Shown here one piece after another: positions 15,166 through 23,866 of a stretch of 34,637 nucleotides of DNA (within the stretch, counting starts at the first letter, position 1; every line of letters starts with the position of its first letter). Under the pieces are notes generated by a model, which saw only the letters and a program-made list of their open reading frames with translations, searched no databases and was not told where the DNA came from. The DNA is from DATAFO01 sp046728015. GTDB taxonomy: Bacteria; Actinomycetota; Thermoleophilia; Solirubrobacterales; 70-9. Position numbers and translations under genes: made by a program. Location of the stretch: assembly GCA_046728015.1 (NCBI GenBank), contig JBKPDQ010000148.1:1-34637 (forward strand), read 5' to 3'.

Positions 15166-15671
15166 ATGGCCGGCCACACGTCCAAGAAGTCGGCGAAGGT
15201 CGGAGCGAAGGCCGCCGCCAGACGGGCCGCCGCGAAGCCAACGCTTCTCTCGGGGGGCAACCCTCAGATCGCGAAGGCCGAGGGCGACGCCCCCGTGCAG
15301 GCCTACATCGCGGCCATGCCGGGCTGGAAGCGCGACGTCGGGCGCCGCCTCGACGCGCTCATCGTGCGCACCGTGCCCGGCGTGCGCAAGGCGGTCAAGT
15401 GGAACTCGCCCTTCTACGGAGTCGAGGGTCAGGGTTGGTTCCTCGGCATCCATTGCTTCACGAAGTACATCAAGGTGGCGTTCTTCCGCGGCACGTCGCT
15501 GCGTCCCGTCCCCCCGGCGAGTCCAAGGACAAGAACACGCGCTACCTCGACATCCACGAGGACGACCAGCTCGACGAGGCCCAGTTGGTAACGTGGATCC
15601 GGCAGGCGGCCGCCCAGCCCGGCTGGGTCCTCGGGACTGACTCCGCCGTCCCTCGACGAAGGCCCATGTAG
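15166..15671 (+). pseudogene. DUF1801 (YdhG-like) protein, frameshifted in a C-run
   Basis: After a Lys/Ala-rich N-terminus (GHTSKKSAKVGAKAAARRAA) comes the DUF1801 domain: VQAYIAAMPGWKRDVGRRLD, ALIVRTVPGVRKAVKWNSPF, YGVEGQGWFLGIHCFTKYIK, VAFFRGTSLRPVPP. The family signature then continues in another frame as GESKDKNTRYLDIHEDDQLD, EAQLVTWIRQAAAQPGW. The switch occurs in a run of six C at 15510-15515, and one missing C restores a 168-residue protein. DUF1801 proteins are small folds related to iron-dependent or DNA-associated proteins, with function unknown. The homopolymer position makes a sequencing error quite possible. The ATG at 15166 has a weak TTGGAG upstream. Confidence 0.8.
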
Positions 15672-15706
15672 CGGGGCAACATGCCGTGCCCTCGAGGAGA
15701 CGACCC

Positions 15707-16123
15707 GTGCCGCGAAAAGATAACTCCCGCACGCCCAACTCCGCCTCGCAGATGATTGACCAGCGCATTCGCGAGCTCGGCGATTGGCGAGGTCCGGTGC
15801 TGAAACGGGTGCGCGCCCTCATCCACGAGGCGGACCCCGAGGTCGTCGAGGAATGGAAGTGGAGGAAAGCGTCTTCCCCGGGAACTCCCGTCTGGTCCCA
15901 CAGCGGGGGCATCTGTACGGGCGAATCGTACAGACAGGTCGTCAAGCTGACCTTCTTTCACGGGGCCTCGCTGAAGGACCCCGCTCGTCTCTACAATTCG
16001 AGCCTCGTGGGAAAGACACGACGGGCCATCGACATCCGCGAGGGCGACGCGATCGAGGAAGCGGCGTTCAAAGCGCTGATCCGCGCCGCTGTCGCATTCA
16101 ACGTGGCGAAGCGAAAGAAGTGA
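15707..16123 (+). CDS. DUF1801-family protein
   Basis: A 138-residue protein with ASQMIDQRIRELGDWRGPVL, KRVRALIHEADPEVVEEWKW, VKLTFFHGASLKDPARLYNS and TRRAIDIREGDAIEEAAFKA. These are the typical W-rich core and the RAIDIREGD motif of DUF1801. It is a distant paralogue of the preceding frameshifted gene, only 35 bases away, so both probably share a transcript. GTG 15707 is preferred over GTG 15686 because GAGGAG lies about six bases upstream. The ending VAKRKK is lysine-rich. Biochemical function is unknown for the family. Confidence 0.85.
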   Translation: MPRKDNSRTPNSASQMIDQRIRELGDWRGPVLKRVRALIHEADPEVVEEWKWRKASSPGTPVWSHSGGICTGESYRQVVKLTFFHGASLKDPARLYNSSLVGKTRRAIDIREGDAIEEAAFKALIRAAVAFNVAKRKK

Positions 16124-16344
16124 GGTATTCCCCCCGCCCCCGATCGGGCTCGTGTTCGGGGTCGTCGGTGGCCGAGCCGCCGCCCGCCACGGCACGTCAA
16201 GCCGAGACCTTCTGTTCGAACCGGTCACCTCCGCACGGCCATCCCGGCTCGGCTTCTGGACCCCCCTGGCCAACAGGGGTTCCGTCTCGAGTGAGGCTCA
16301 CAAAGGTCTCAGGCGCCGCCTGGAGAACGCAGAAGCCGGCGGCG

Positions 16345-16734
16345 TCAGGTCCTGGCCGTCGGGATCAGCTCCAGGACCACCCGGTCGCGATAGAGCCCGC
16401 GCAGCCGGTAGACGAGCATCGCCACCGACAGCTGCCAGCCGTACTTCCGCTGCAAGGCTGCCAGGGCTCTGTCCTGGAGCGCCTCGTCACGGACGACACG
16501 GCCCGTGCCCTCCCGCCATGCGCCCAGGATGCCGCGCCCATTCATGCTGCACGGAGCAAAGCGCACCCGGCCCGTGGCGCGCACCCGCTTGGCCTTGCCG
16601 GTGCGGCTGACCGTGAACACATAGATCTTCCCGTCCAGGGACACCGCCCACACCGGTGTCGTCACCGGGCGCCCGTCACGGCGATACGTTGTGAGCGCGA
16701 TATACCGCGAGTCGTCCTGTGTCGCGTTCGCCAT
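16345..16734 (-). CDS. PPOX-class (F420/FMN-dependent) split-barrel protein
   Basis: A 129-residue protein: DDSRYIALTTYRRDGRPVTT, PVWAVSLDGKIYVFTVSRTG, KAKRVRATGRVRFAPCSMNG, then WREGTGRVVRDEALQDRALA and YGWQLSVAMLVYRLRG. The KxxRvRxxGRVRFAPC segment and the final short helix are typical of PPOX-class F420-dependent oxidoreductases. ATG 16734 is selected because family similarity begins there. A weak AGAGGA lies upstream; a longer in-frame extension has no similarity. It is convergent with the DUF1801 genes. A fragment of another deazaflavin-type enzyme lies just upstream, which suggests a former F420-related pair. Confidence 0.87.
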   Translation of the reverse strand: MANATQDDSRYIALTTYRRDGRPVTTPVWAVSLDGKIYVFTVSRTGKAKRVRATGRVRFAPCSMNGRGILGAWREGTGRVVRDEALQDRALAALQRKYGWQLSVAMLVYRLRGLYRDRVVLELIPTART

Positions 16735-16850
16735 CGCCTCCGTCCTCTCCGTTGTCGCCACCGTCACCTCAGGTCGAATGGCGCCGAGTCCACGTCTTCC
16801 TTCCCGATCCCCGAATGTCCCGCTCGAGGGACCTCGCGACCGCTGGTCGG

Positions 16851-17018
16851 TCACGGTCGCTCGATCCTGAACACCGGGTGATCGGCCGCATTCGGCAGAG
16901 CCCTGAAGTAGGGCTGCACCTGGTCGCCCCAGCGCGCGAGTTACGCCTCGAGAATGCGGGGCTTCTCGTCGACGGCGATCTCGGTCGTCCGGAAGGGCTC
17001 GATCCGGCCGCGCCGGCG
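16851..17018 (-). pseudogene. Deazaflavin-dependent nitroreductase-type C-terminal fragment
   Basis: The minus-strand frame reads RIEPFRTTEIAVDEKPRILE, A, a TAA stop, then LARWGDQVQPYFRALPNAAD, HPVFRIERP and TGA. This is the C-terminus of the nitroreductase-family deazaflavin-dependent proteins, where a Tyr normally stands in place of the stop (RAYLARW). The rest of the gene is absent. It lies 117 bases upstream of the PPOX-class gene. The family call is by resemblance. Confidence 0.5.
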
Positions 17019-17094
17019 AAGCTCGCCTCGGCCCGCGGCGCGGAGATTGCGCACTCACCGGGTGTCCCGCGCGGCGCGACGAGATACCGCTGCC

Positions 17095-17958
17095 CTAGTT
17101 GCCGCCAAAGAAGCTTCTCGGCGTCTCACCCTTCAGGAACTGCTCGATGAGCGCATGCAGAATGCTCACCTGCGTGATGACGGCGGTGTGCGACGTCGCG
17201 GGCAAAATCGCAAGGCGCGAAGCCGGCAGCGGTTTGCCCCTGTCGCCCATGACGCCTCCGCCAAGGAGCCGGAACAGCGACACGGTGTGCTCGAGCGTCG
17301 ATCCATCGGCATCTCCCGCGATGATGAGCACGGGCGTCTTCAGGGTCTTCACGTCGGCCTCCCACGCCATCGGCTCGCGCTGGAGCCCGATCACCTTGCG
17401 GGCAAGCTCGCGAAAGCCGTTCGGGTTGGCGGCCAGCTTGCGATACTCCTGCTCGAGCACCGGCGGGAGCATGTCGACGCTCATCTGCGGGATCGTGGCC
17501 TGGAACTCTGGCTGCCAGCCCCGGAAGTCGTAGGCACCGGACGCCGCGACCAGACGATTGATCTTCGCCGGATGCCGAATGGCGAACTGCAGCCCCGCTA
17601 TCGCGCCCATTGAGTAGCCGAAGACGTCGGCCTTATTGAGTCCCACGGCGTCCATGAATGCCGCCACGTCGTCCGCCAACTTTTGGTAGGTGATGGGGCG
17701 GTTGATGTCCGTAGTCCGTCCGTGCCCCTGCAGCTCGAGTGCATAGACCCGATGCGTCTTCGCGAGCTGGGGGACAATCTCGCCCATCATCGGGATATTC
17801 ATGTAGGCACCGTGCAGGACGATCAGCGGCTCACCCGAGCCCGACACCTCGTAATACATCTTCATGTCGTTGACGCGGACGCGATGGCTGGTCACTTGGG
17901 CGGCGGCCACGGGGGCGGTTAGGAGCATAGTTCCAGCGATAAGAGCGATGCGAAACAT
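17095..17958 (-). CDS. Secreted alpha/beta hydrolase
   Basis: A 287-residue protein with a signal peptide (MFRIALIAGTMLLTAPVAAA, cleavage before Gln21) and a complete alpha/beta hydrolase fold. It has VLHGAYMN for the oxyanion region, Ser116 in VFGYSMGAIAG, Asp in IIAGDADGSTLEH, and His in LPATSHTAVI. The sequence ELQGHGRTTDINRP is typical of the peroxidase/esterase-like branch. It resembles the C-terminal half of the fusion protein at 11514. AGGAGG lies six bases upstream of the ATG. Likely acts in the periplasm or outside the cell on a small ester; substrate unknown. Its upstream region is occupied by gene scraps, so its native promoter may have been replaced. Confidence 0.92.
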   Translation of the reverse strand: MFRIALIAGTMLLTAPVAAAQVTSHRVRVNDMKMYYEVSGSGEPLIVLHGAYMNIPMMGEIVPQLAKTHRVYALELQGHGRTTDINRPITYQKLADDVAAFMDAVGLNKADVFGYSMGAIAGLQFAIRHPAKINRLVAASGAYDFRGWQPEFQATIPQMSVDMLPPVLEQEYRKLAANPNGFRELARKVIGLQREPMAWEADVKTLKTPVLIIAGDADGSTLEHTVSLFRLLGGGVMGDRGKPLPASRLAILPATSHTAVITQVSILHALIEQFLKGETPRSFFGGN

Positions 17959-17986
17959 CTGTTCCTCCTGAATTGAGTGTCGGCCT

Positions 17987-18109
17987 CCCTGATGCCCTCA
18001 CTTGTTGGTCGAACGGGGACTCTGCGAAATCGACAGTGGGATGCAGCACGTCCCGGTACAGGAACAGGAGGGCACTCATTGCGTCGGAGCGCTTGGTTGC
18101 GCCGACGAC
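17987..18109 (-). pseudogene. Tyrosine recombinase fragment, integron-integrase-like
   Basis: The minus strand encodes VVGATKRSDAMSALLFLYRD then VLHPTVDFAESPFDQQVRAS. The (N)xAxSALLFLYRxVL stretch is the hallmark of the core-binding domain of integron integrases and related tyrosine recombinases. Only about 40 residues remain, with no catalytic domain. Given the attC site at 25866, this may be a relic of the integrase of a former integron. It could also come from a phage-type integrase. Confidence 0.5.
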
Positions 18110-18150
18110 GCTCAGGCCTCAAGCGCACATCGTGAAGCGGGCTCGGGCAG

Positions 18151-18286
18151 TCTGGAAGCGAGCGCGTCAAAGAGCTCCCCGCCACGCCTCTTCATCCTCC
18201 GCGAGCGCCCAATCGAGCTCCCCGTTGCGTCCCTCGATGAACCCGTCCAGTGAGACTTCCACCGCGGCAATCAGTCACCTCATGCG
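18151..18286 (-). pseudogene. Dihydrofolate-reductase-like (RibD C-terminal) N-terminal fragment
   Basis: The frame LIAAVEVSLDGFIEGRNGEL, DWALAEDEEAWR matches the first strand and helix of the DHFR/RibD-C family (typically AxxxVSLDGxIxGPxGELDW). One extra G then shifts the frame (ELFDALASR continues in another frame), and the remainder is missing. The presumed start is broken by stops. It abuts the integrase-like fragment. Confidence 0.6.
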
Positions 18287-18356
18287 GCTACCTTCCTCAT
18301 ACCGTTAGTTCCGCCGACATGGCCGCCCTGCCGCCTCGGTATCGCCCCTTGCCGCG

Positions 18357-19641
18357 TCAGCGCAGCGATCGGAAGCACTCGCGCAGTTCCTTCGTGAAGA
18401 GCGCCGGCTGCTCGAACGCGGCGAAGTGGCCGCCACGGTCGAGCTCGTTCCAGTGGATGAGGCGGGGGAAGAAGCGCTCGGCCCAGCTGCGCGGCGCGGG
18501 AACAATCTCCCGAGGGAAGATGCTGCATCCCACCGGAAGCTCGACGACGCCGCTATTGTTCGCGCCCACGATGCCCGCGTGCTCGAAGTAGATGCGCGCG
18601 GACGACGCGGCGGTGTCCGTCAGCCAGTAGATCGTGATGACGTCGAGCATCTCGTCACGCGTAAGCGCCGATTCCGGATCGCCATTGTTGTCGGTCCAGG
18701 CGTGGAACTTCTCGTAGATCCAGGCGGCCTGTCCGACCGGCGAGTCCGCGAGGGCATAGCCGACCGTCTGCGGGCGCGTGGACTGCTGCAGGAAGTAGCC
18801 GAACCCGTCGGTTTGAAAGCGTCGGAAGGCCTCGACGGCGCGCTGCTCGGCCGCGGAGAGTCCGGCGGTTGGGATCGGGTCCGGAAATACGAACGGCATG
18901 TTGAGGTGGATCCCCACGAGGCCCGCCGGCCGCTGCTGCGCCAGCGTGGTCGTGACGATAGAGCCCCAATCGCCGCCCTGGGCCACGTAGCGCGGGTACC
19001 CAAGGCGGCGCATGAGCTCGCTCCAGGCCCGGGCGATGCGGGCGGCGTTCCAGCCGCGGTCGACCGGCTTGCCCGAGAAGGCAAAGCCCGGCAAGGACGG
19101 CGCGACCACGTGGAAGGCGTCCTCGGCACGGCCGCCATGGGCCGTGGGGTTCGTCAGCGGATCGATGATCGAACTCGATCACCGAGCCCGGCCAGCCGTG
19201 CGTGATGAGGATCGGGAGCGCGTTCGCCTGCTGCGAGCGGACGTGCAGGAAGTGAATGGTGAGGCCGTCGATCTCTGTGCGAAACTGCGCAAAGCCATTC
19301 AGCCGGGCCTCGCAGCGACGCCAGTCATACCCAGTCCGCCAATACTCCACTAGCGCTTTCATCTTCGTGATCGGCACGCCTTGCGTCCAGTCGGCGACCG
19401 TCTCCGGGTCCGGCCAGCGCGTCTGCGCCAGACGCCGTTTCAGGTCGTCGAGGGCGCCCGCCGACGCGCGGTAGCGGAAGGGCGTGATCGCCGGGCCGGC
19501 GCTCGCGAACGCGCGCCCCCCGCGCGCCAAGCCCGTCGCGGCGGCGGCCGCCGCGGCCAGCCCTCCCAGCAAGCTTCGGCGCGACAGCTCGGACCTCACG
19601 GTAATGTCACTGCGCCGTTGCGTTCTGAACACCTGGATCAT
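18357..19641 (-). pseudogene. Tat-exported epoxide hydrolase, frameshifted
   Basis: The N-terminus carries a twin-arginine signal (ELSRRSLLGGLAAAAAAATG). An epoxide-hydrolase N-terminal domain follows (ITPFRYRASAGALDDLKRRL, AQTRWPDPETVADWTQGVPI) with the oxyanion HGWPGS. At VIEF the frame breaks, and the protein continues in another frame as IIDPLTNPTAHGGRAEDAFH, VVAPSLPGFAFSGKPVDRGW, with the nucleophile Asp in AQGGDWGSIV and the catalytic His in DRGGHFAAFE near the C-terminus. The family usually has two more residues at the break, so loss of about five bases near 19169 explains it. The corrected length of about 429 residues is normal. GGGGGAG precedes ATG 19641. Unless corrected, the product is non-functional. 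Confidence 0.85.
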
Positions 19642-19980
19642 GGATCTCCCCCTCCGTCGTGCCGTCACAGCTCCATCGGCGACGCTCCGCACCCCGGCGA
19701 TCGGACCGATCCGCTCGGACGCCTGGGCTCTTCCCCTCGCTGGATGGTCGAACGAGCCAGCTCGAGATCGACCCCCTCCAGGGCGACAGTGCCACCAGGG
19801 TGCGGCCCGCCCTGCCCTCGAGTGACCAGAGCGCTCTGGATCTGCGCTTCGAGGCAGGTCAGACATCGCTGTCGCCGCCGCCCTGGTTGACGTTACGTCC
19901 CCACCACGGGCACTTGGGCGTGTCTGACGGGACCGGGCTCCGGCAGCCCGGGCACAGCACGGGCAGCACGCCCGGTCCAG
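19642..19980. other. Gene-free stretch upstream of the epoxide hydrolase
   Basis: No recognisable coding fragment or RNA was found here on either strand. It should contain the promoter of the epoxide hydrolase gene at its left end. The rest is GC-rich with no clear repeats. Confidence 0.4.
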
Positions 19981-20226
19981 TCAGGCGCCGGAGCCCGGAG
20001 CCCCCTGGACGGGACCGGGAGGGGGCTCTGGCACGGGCCTGGTCTCGGGCCTCCGAGTGTCCATCCGCTCGATGAGACCCGCGTGGACGGCGTACACGTG
20101 CTCGACGATCTCGTCAGCAAGGATGCGGCCCGCCAGGTCTCGAACGACCTGGTGGACCTGGACGACCGTGGGCCCGAGCGCGTCGTCTTCGAACCGGACA
20201 GGGTCGACGCGGGCGCGTATCACGTC
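19981..20226 (-). pseudogene. SnoaL-like (NTF2-fold) C-terminal fragment
   Basis: The minus strand encodes VDPVRFEDDALGPTVVQVHQ, VVRDLAGRILADEIVEHVYA and VHAGLIERMDTR. This is the end of a SnoaL/NTF2-fold protein, where VRDLDGxvLADExVxHVYxxxdGLIxrMDI is typical. A Pro-rich tail of random character follows up to the stop at 19981. The first half is missing. It starts just after the stop of the intact SnoaL-like gene, probably the tail of a former tandem paralogue. Confidence 0.6.
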
Positions 20227-20230
20227 TGGT

Positions 20231-20641
20231 CTATTCGTCGGCTGGGAAGGAGTGATGCTCGTGGGCGATCTTCCACGTGCCATCAACCTTTCGCAGCCCA
20301 ATCGTCAAACGAAGGCGCGGGCGGTCGTCTTTGGCCAGCATCGCTTTGGAACCACATCGCAGCAAGGCCGTGGCGAACGCCACCGTGTCGCCGGCCGTGA
20401 TGTTCAACTTGACGATGTCGAACCTGCCGGCCTCGTCTCGTAGCCATCTGAAGAACGGCGGCCATGTCCGTCGATAGGCGGCGAGCCCACGCACGACCAC
20501 CGGCGGCGGGACATCGAACATGACCATGTCATCCGTATGGTGAGCGACGACCGCGCCGATTCTCCTGGCGCGGACCCCAGCCGCCCAGCCCTCGATCACG
20601 CGGCGAATGACGGCGTCTTCTCTCGTTCTGCCGACAGCCAT
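20231..20641 (-). CDS. SnoaL-like/DUF4440-type NTF2-fold protein
   Basis: A 136-residue protein: EDAVIRRVIEGWAAGVRARR, IGAVVAHHTDDMVMFDVPPP, VVVRGLAAYRRTWPPFFRWL, then the strands GRFDIVKLNITAGDTVAFAT and LRLTIGLRKVDGTWKIAHEH. This is the NTF2-like fold of the ketosteroid-isomerase/calcium-calmodulin association type, and the closing KIAHEHHSFP is the common HxHxS signature. Function is usually unknown; members bind or isomerise small molecules. ATG 20641 has GGAG upstream, and a longer in-frame extension has no similarity. A palindrome GCCGG-CTTAA-CCGGC at 20660-20674 lies in its leader and could be an operator. Confidence 0.87.
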   Translation of the reverse strand: MAVGRTREDAVIRRVIEGWAAGVRARRIGAVVAHHTDDMVMFDVPPPVVVRGLAAYRRTWPPFFRWLRDEAGRFDIVKLNITAGDTVAFATALLRCGSKAMLAKDDRPRLRLTIGLRKVDGTWKIAHEHHSFPADE

Positions 20642-20832
20642 GAGGTCGCTCCTTGTGCGCCGGCTTAACCGGCGGCCAGTCCTGTCAAGACGTGTGCCAA
20701 TGAGCTCGGGCGGCAGACCACCGCGTCGGGAGCTCGGGCCTACTGGTCCCTGCATGTTGCCCGCTCGGACCACCGCGCCGACGGGGTCCGCGACCTCGAG
20801 CACCGGAATCGTGAACGGCTCGAGACGCGCGG

Positions 20833-21573
20833 TCACGATCGGGCGGGAGCCCCGCCGCCGAGGAGACCGATGTAGACCCGTCGGTTGTGGCGGCCCTTGT
20901 TGTCGATCTTGAGGATCCGGATGGGCCGCGAGCGGCCGGTGGAGGCGAGATGCGTCCCGCCGCAGGCCTGACGGTCGAGGCCCACGATCTCCACCACCCG
21001 CACGAGCCCGTCGTCGTCCGGGGGCGGCGCCACCGACCGGTTGCGGATCACGCCAGGCTCGGCGGCGGCGTCGGCGGCCGGGACGTACGCGGAGCGCACC
21101 GGAAGGTCCTGCTGGATCACGTCGTTGATCGCCGCCTCGAGCGGGCTCCGGAGCCGGTCGTTGTCGGTGTGGGGGAGATCGAAATCCATCCGCGCGGTAC
21201 CGTCCGCGTTCAGCTGCGCGCCCGTGACGAGGGCCCCCTGGAACTCCTGGAAGACCAGGGCGTTGAGGACATGCGTGCCGGTGTGGAGTTGGCTCATCAG
21301 CGCGCGGAACTGGGGGTCGACGGCCGCCTCCACCGGCCCCGAGACCTCCACGGGGGTCGCGAGGACGTGCCAGAGCTGCCCGCCCGCCACCTCCATGGCG
21401 ACGACCGGCGCCTCGCCCCCCTGCCAGCGCACCACGCCGCGGTCGGCGAGCTGACCGCCGCCGCCGGGGTGGAACGGCGTGTCGGCGAGCACGAGCCCCC
21501 CGGGGCGCGCGTCGACGACCTGGGTTGCGACAGTCAGAACGTCGGGATGTGCGTGGCAGAAGTAGCGGGTCAT
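20833..21573 (-). CDS. AlaX-type alanyl-tRNA editing protein
   Basis: A 246-residue stand-alone editing protein. The first part (ADTPFHPGGGGQLADRG) matches the alanyl-tRNA synthetase second additional domain. The zinc site is complete: His97 and His101 in LHTGTHVLN, and Cys204 and His208 in QACGGTHLA. It hydrolyses mischarged Ser-tRNA(Ala) (or Gly-tRNA) in trans. Length fits the AlaX-M type with an N-terminal beta-barrel. The C-terminal IRILKIDNKGRHNRRVYIGL is typical. It is seven bases downstream of the ABM-fold gene and probably in the same operon. Confidence 0.93.
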   Translation of the reverse strand: MTRYFCHAHPDVLTVATQVVDARPGGLVLADTPFHPGGGGQLADRGVVRWQGGEAPVVAMEVAGGQLWHVLATPVEVSGPVEAAVDPQFRALMSQLHTGTHVLNALVFQEFQGALVTGAQLNADGTARMDFDLPHTDNDRLRSPLEAAINDVIQQDLPVRSAYVPAADAAAEPGVIRNRSVAPPPDDDGLVRVVEIVGLDRQACGGTHLASTGRSRPIRILKIDNKGRHNRRVYIGLLGGGAPARS

Positions 21574-21580
21574 CCGGCCC

Positions 21581-21892
21581 TCACCTCCGCGCGTCGACGC
21601 GCACGTCGAAGTGCTCCACGCGGGTATCGAAGCGGATCAACAGCGCTTCCGCCTCGGGCTCCACCACGGCGACGGTCGGATCGGCGCCCGCGAAGCGCGC
21701 GATCGACTCCATCGAGTCCCAGAGCGTGAACACGATCACCCTCATTTCGTCGCCCGCGCCTTGCGTCAGGACCAGGGCGCCCCGGTGCCCGTCCAGGCGG
21801 CGAAGCGCGGGGAGGAGCCTCTCACGAGCATACGCGGCATAGGCGTCGGCGCCCGCCGGGGTCGCGAGCGCCGACCAGGAGCGGAGGATCAT
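21581..21892 (-). CDS. Antibiotic biosynthesis monooxygenase (ABM)-fold protein
   Basis: A 103-residue dimeric alpha+beta barrel-type protein: MILRSWSALATPAGADAYAA, YARERLLPALRRLDGHRGAL, VLTQGAGDEMRVIVFTLWDS, MESIARFAG. Such small ABM-like proteins act as cofactor-free monooxygenases, as haem-degrading enzymes, or have unknown roles. GGAGG lies about eight bases before ATG 21892. It is the first gene of a two-gene unit with alaX. The region upstream, up to 22146, shows nothing I recognise. Confidence 0.82.
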   Translation of the reverse strand: MILRSWSALATPAGADAYAAYARERLLPALRRLDGHRGALVLTQGAGDEMRVIVFTLWDSMESIARFAGADPTVAVVEPEAEALLIRFDTRVEHFDVRVDARR

Positions 21893-22146
21893 CTCACCGC
21901 CTCCGCGGGCCGGTCGGTCGCGGTCCGGCGGATCCGGGCCCTGAGACGCGGTCTCGCCAGGGGGCGGCGCGACCCCGCGGTCGCCCTCGCCGTGAACCTG
22001 GGCCCACGGGACCCTCCGCCACCGCGCCAGACCTCGTCGGATCTCCGACCGTCGAGGCCTCCATCGGCGAACGTTGCCGATCGATCCCCCACCAGCAGCG
22101 CGCGACGATCAGCCGGCTCGCGGCAACCACCCAGGGGTCGGCCGCG

Positions 22147-22842
22147 CTACGCGCCGTACTCATCGTGGCGCCGCCACCACTCGTACGGCGGGGTCTGCGG
22201 CCAGCCCTTCGGAGAGTCCTCCCAGTCCTCCTGGCGGCCGAACGGCGTCAGGTCGAGGAATGTCCAGGCGCTCCCGAGCGCCTCGACCCCACGTCGGGTC
22301 GTGAAATAGGTCCGAAACACCCGGCGGCCGTCGCGCAGGAAGACGCTGAGGCCGAACGTCTCTCCCTCGTCGGTGGTGAGCCCGAAGTCGACGTTGAAGT
22401 CGCTGCGATGGGAGGAGTACCAGGGCACCGTCCAGCCCATGCGCTTTTTGTAACGCTGGATGTTCGCCAGAGGGGCGCGGGACACCAGGGCGAACGAGGT
22501 GTCGCGCGCATGCAGGTGCGCCAGATGGCCGATCTGGTCCGCGACGAACGAGCCCCCGTCGCAACCGGCCTTGGGCCAGCCGTCCACGCCGGGCGCGAAC
22601 ATGAAGTGATAGACGATGAGCTGGCGGCGTCCCTCGAACAGGTCGAGCAGACTTGCCTTGCCGTCCGATCCCGCGAAGATGTACTCTTTCTCGATTGCCA
22701 CCATCGGTTGCCTGCGCCGCGTCGCGGCCAGGGCATCCCGGGCACGCGTGGCCGCCTTCTCCTTCACGAGCAGCCGTTCATGAGCAACCTGCCACTGCTT
22801 CGGCGACACGATTCTGGGAAGCGCCTTCGTCTCCGTTTTCAT
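22147..22842 (-). CDS. DUF899-family thioredoxin-like protein (single-Cys type)
   Basis: A 231-residue member of the DUF899 family, a thioredoxin-fold group. LPRIVSPKQWQVAHERLLVK, EKAATRARDALAATRRRQPM and VAIEKEYIFAGSDGKASLLD form the N-terminus. RRQLIVYHFMFAPGVDGWPK, AGCDGGSFVADQIGHLAHLH and SFALVSRAPLANIQRYKKRM follow. The end WPQTPPYEWWRRHDEY is the family C-terminus. The active-site region has only Cys94 (AGCDGGS), unlike the GCPTC of the second copy. The role is presumed redox but undemonstrated. It is preceded on the minus strand by DUF2182, 182 bases away. Confidence 0.9.
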   Translation of the reverse strand: MKTETKALPRIVSPKQWQVAHERLLVKEKAATRARDALAATRRRQPMVAIEKEYIFAGSDGKASLLDLFEGRRQLIVYHFMFAPGVDGWPKAGCDGGSFVADQIGHLAHLHARDTSFALVSRAPLANIQRYKKRMGWTVPWYSSHRSDFNVDFGLTTDEGETFGLSVFLRDGRRVFRTYFTTRRGVEALGSAWTFLDLTPFGRQEDWEDSPKGWPQTPPYEWWRRHDEYGA

Positions 22843-23024
22843 CGTGGAGCCGCCCTCCTGTGCTGGGGATTGTGCTGCGCCGCCTTCCGACGATCACACC
22901 TCGGACAGACCACCCTGAACCGTTCCCGAAGGTGCGCGACCGGTGCGAGAGGGCATCGGCAAGGTCCCAGGTGCGCGCGGTGGGCGAAGGTGAGGGTGCA
23001 CGACGCCGCACGACGCGAGATACG

Positions 23025-23816
23025 TCATCCGAGCCCGGCTGCGCGCGCGATCAGGAACACCCCGGCCGCGACGACGACCGCCCCGATGGCCCGCGCGACG
23101 CGCGCACCGGCCGGGGCGAGACGCTCGACGGTGATGGCGGCCGCCACGACCGCCATCGCGCGCAGGTCCATGACCCCGATGACGAGGAGGATCGCCATCA
23201 GACCCGCGCAGCAGTGGGCACAATGGAGGCCGAGGCCCAGGCCGTGTCGCCAGGCCGTGCCGGCGTCGGCCGGCAACGGACGGCCGCGCCCCGGCACCCC
23301 CCGGCAGTAGGCGAGGTGATGGGCCTTCCAGCCGGTGAACTGGAGCGCGCCGGCAATCAGGACGACCACGCCGACCGCGACCGGGACGGCGCGCGCCAGT
23401 CCCGGCTGCTGCATCGTGACCGCCGCCAGCGCGATGCCCACCGGAAAGGCGGCCATCCCGACCACGGTCCACACGAAGAAGTACCCCACGCCCACGAGCG
23501 CGGTCAGCCGACCGAGGCGCGTCTCGCCGGTCCGGCCGACGGCCTGGCGGTAGCGCCACAGCATCGGGATCAAGGACGGCAGCATCATCGCCACCATCAT
23601 CACGACCCACATGCCCAGGAACGACGCCGCGGCGCCGGGCCACGTCTGTCCGGGCATCCGCATCCATGCCATCGACATCGTCCAGCCGCCGGGCATCGGC
23701 ATCCCGCCCATCGCAGACATGGACCCGCCCCAGACGATCGTCACCGCTGCACTGGCGGCGAAGAGGAGCGCCGAGACACCGAAGAAGGCTCGCGAGGAGG
23801 CTCGCTCGGAACCCAT
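23025..23816 (-). CDS. DUF2182 integral membrane protein (predicted metal-binding)
   Basis: A 263-residue membrane protein with about seven transmembrane segments: FFGVSALLFAASAAVTIVWG, FLGMWVVMMVAMMLPSLIPM, LVGVGYFFVWTVVGMAAFPV and others. The DUF2182 signatures are present: the Met/Pro-rich AMGGMPMPGGW loop, the WVVMMVAMMLPSLIPML helix, LQFTGWKAHHLAYCRG, and GLHCAHCCAGLMAILLVIGV with Cys/His pairs that may bind metal. The C-terminus FLIARAAGLG is duplicated as a scrap at 8829. It lies 50 bases downstream of the DUF899 gene at 23867, so the two are likely one transcript. The function of the family is unknown. Confidence 0.92.
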   Translation of the reverse strand: MGSERASSRAFFGVSALLFAASAAVTIVWGGSMSAMGGMPMPGGWTMSMAWMRMPGQTWPGAAASFLGMWVVMMVAMMLPSLIPMLWRYRQAVGRTGETRLGRLTALVGVGYFFVWTVVGMAAFPVGIALAAVTMQQPGLARAVPVAVGVVVLIAGALQFTGWKAHHLAYCRGVPGRGRPLPADAGTAWRHGLGLGLHCAHCCAGLMAILLVIGVMDLRAMAVVAAAITVERLAPAGARVARAIGAVVVAAGVFLIARAAGLG

Positions 23817-23866
23817 TCGTTAGATCCCCCGTTCTCCGGTTGCGCCAACGACACCCTCGACGTGGC

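Noticed and set aside
16190..16245. tRNA-like 3' end (GGTTCGAAC on the minus strand)
   Set aside because: The flanking bases do not form a T-stem, and no anticodon or acceptor stem is found; chance similarity.
16851..17018. In-frame stop in the nitroreductase-like fragment as recoding
   Set aside because: It is TAA at a usual Tyr position with no matching upstream gene; ordinary decay.
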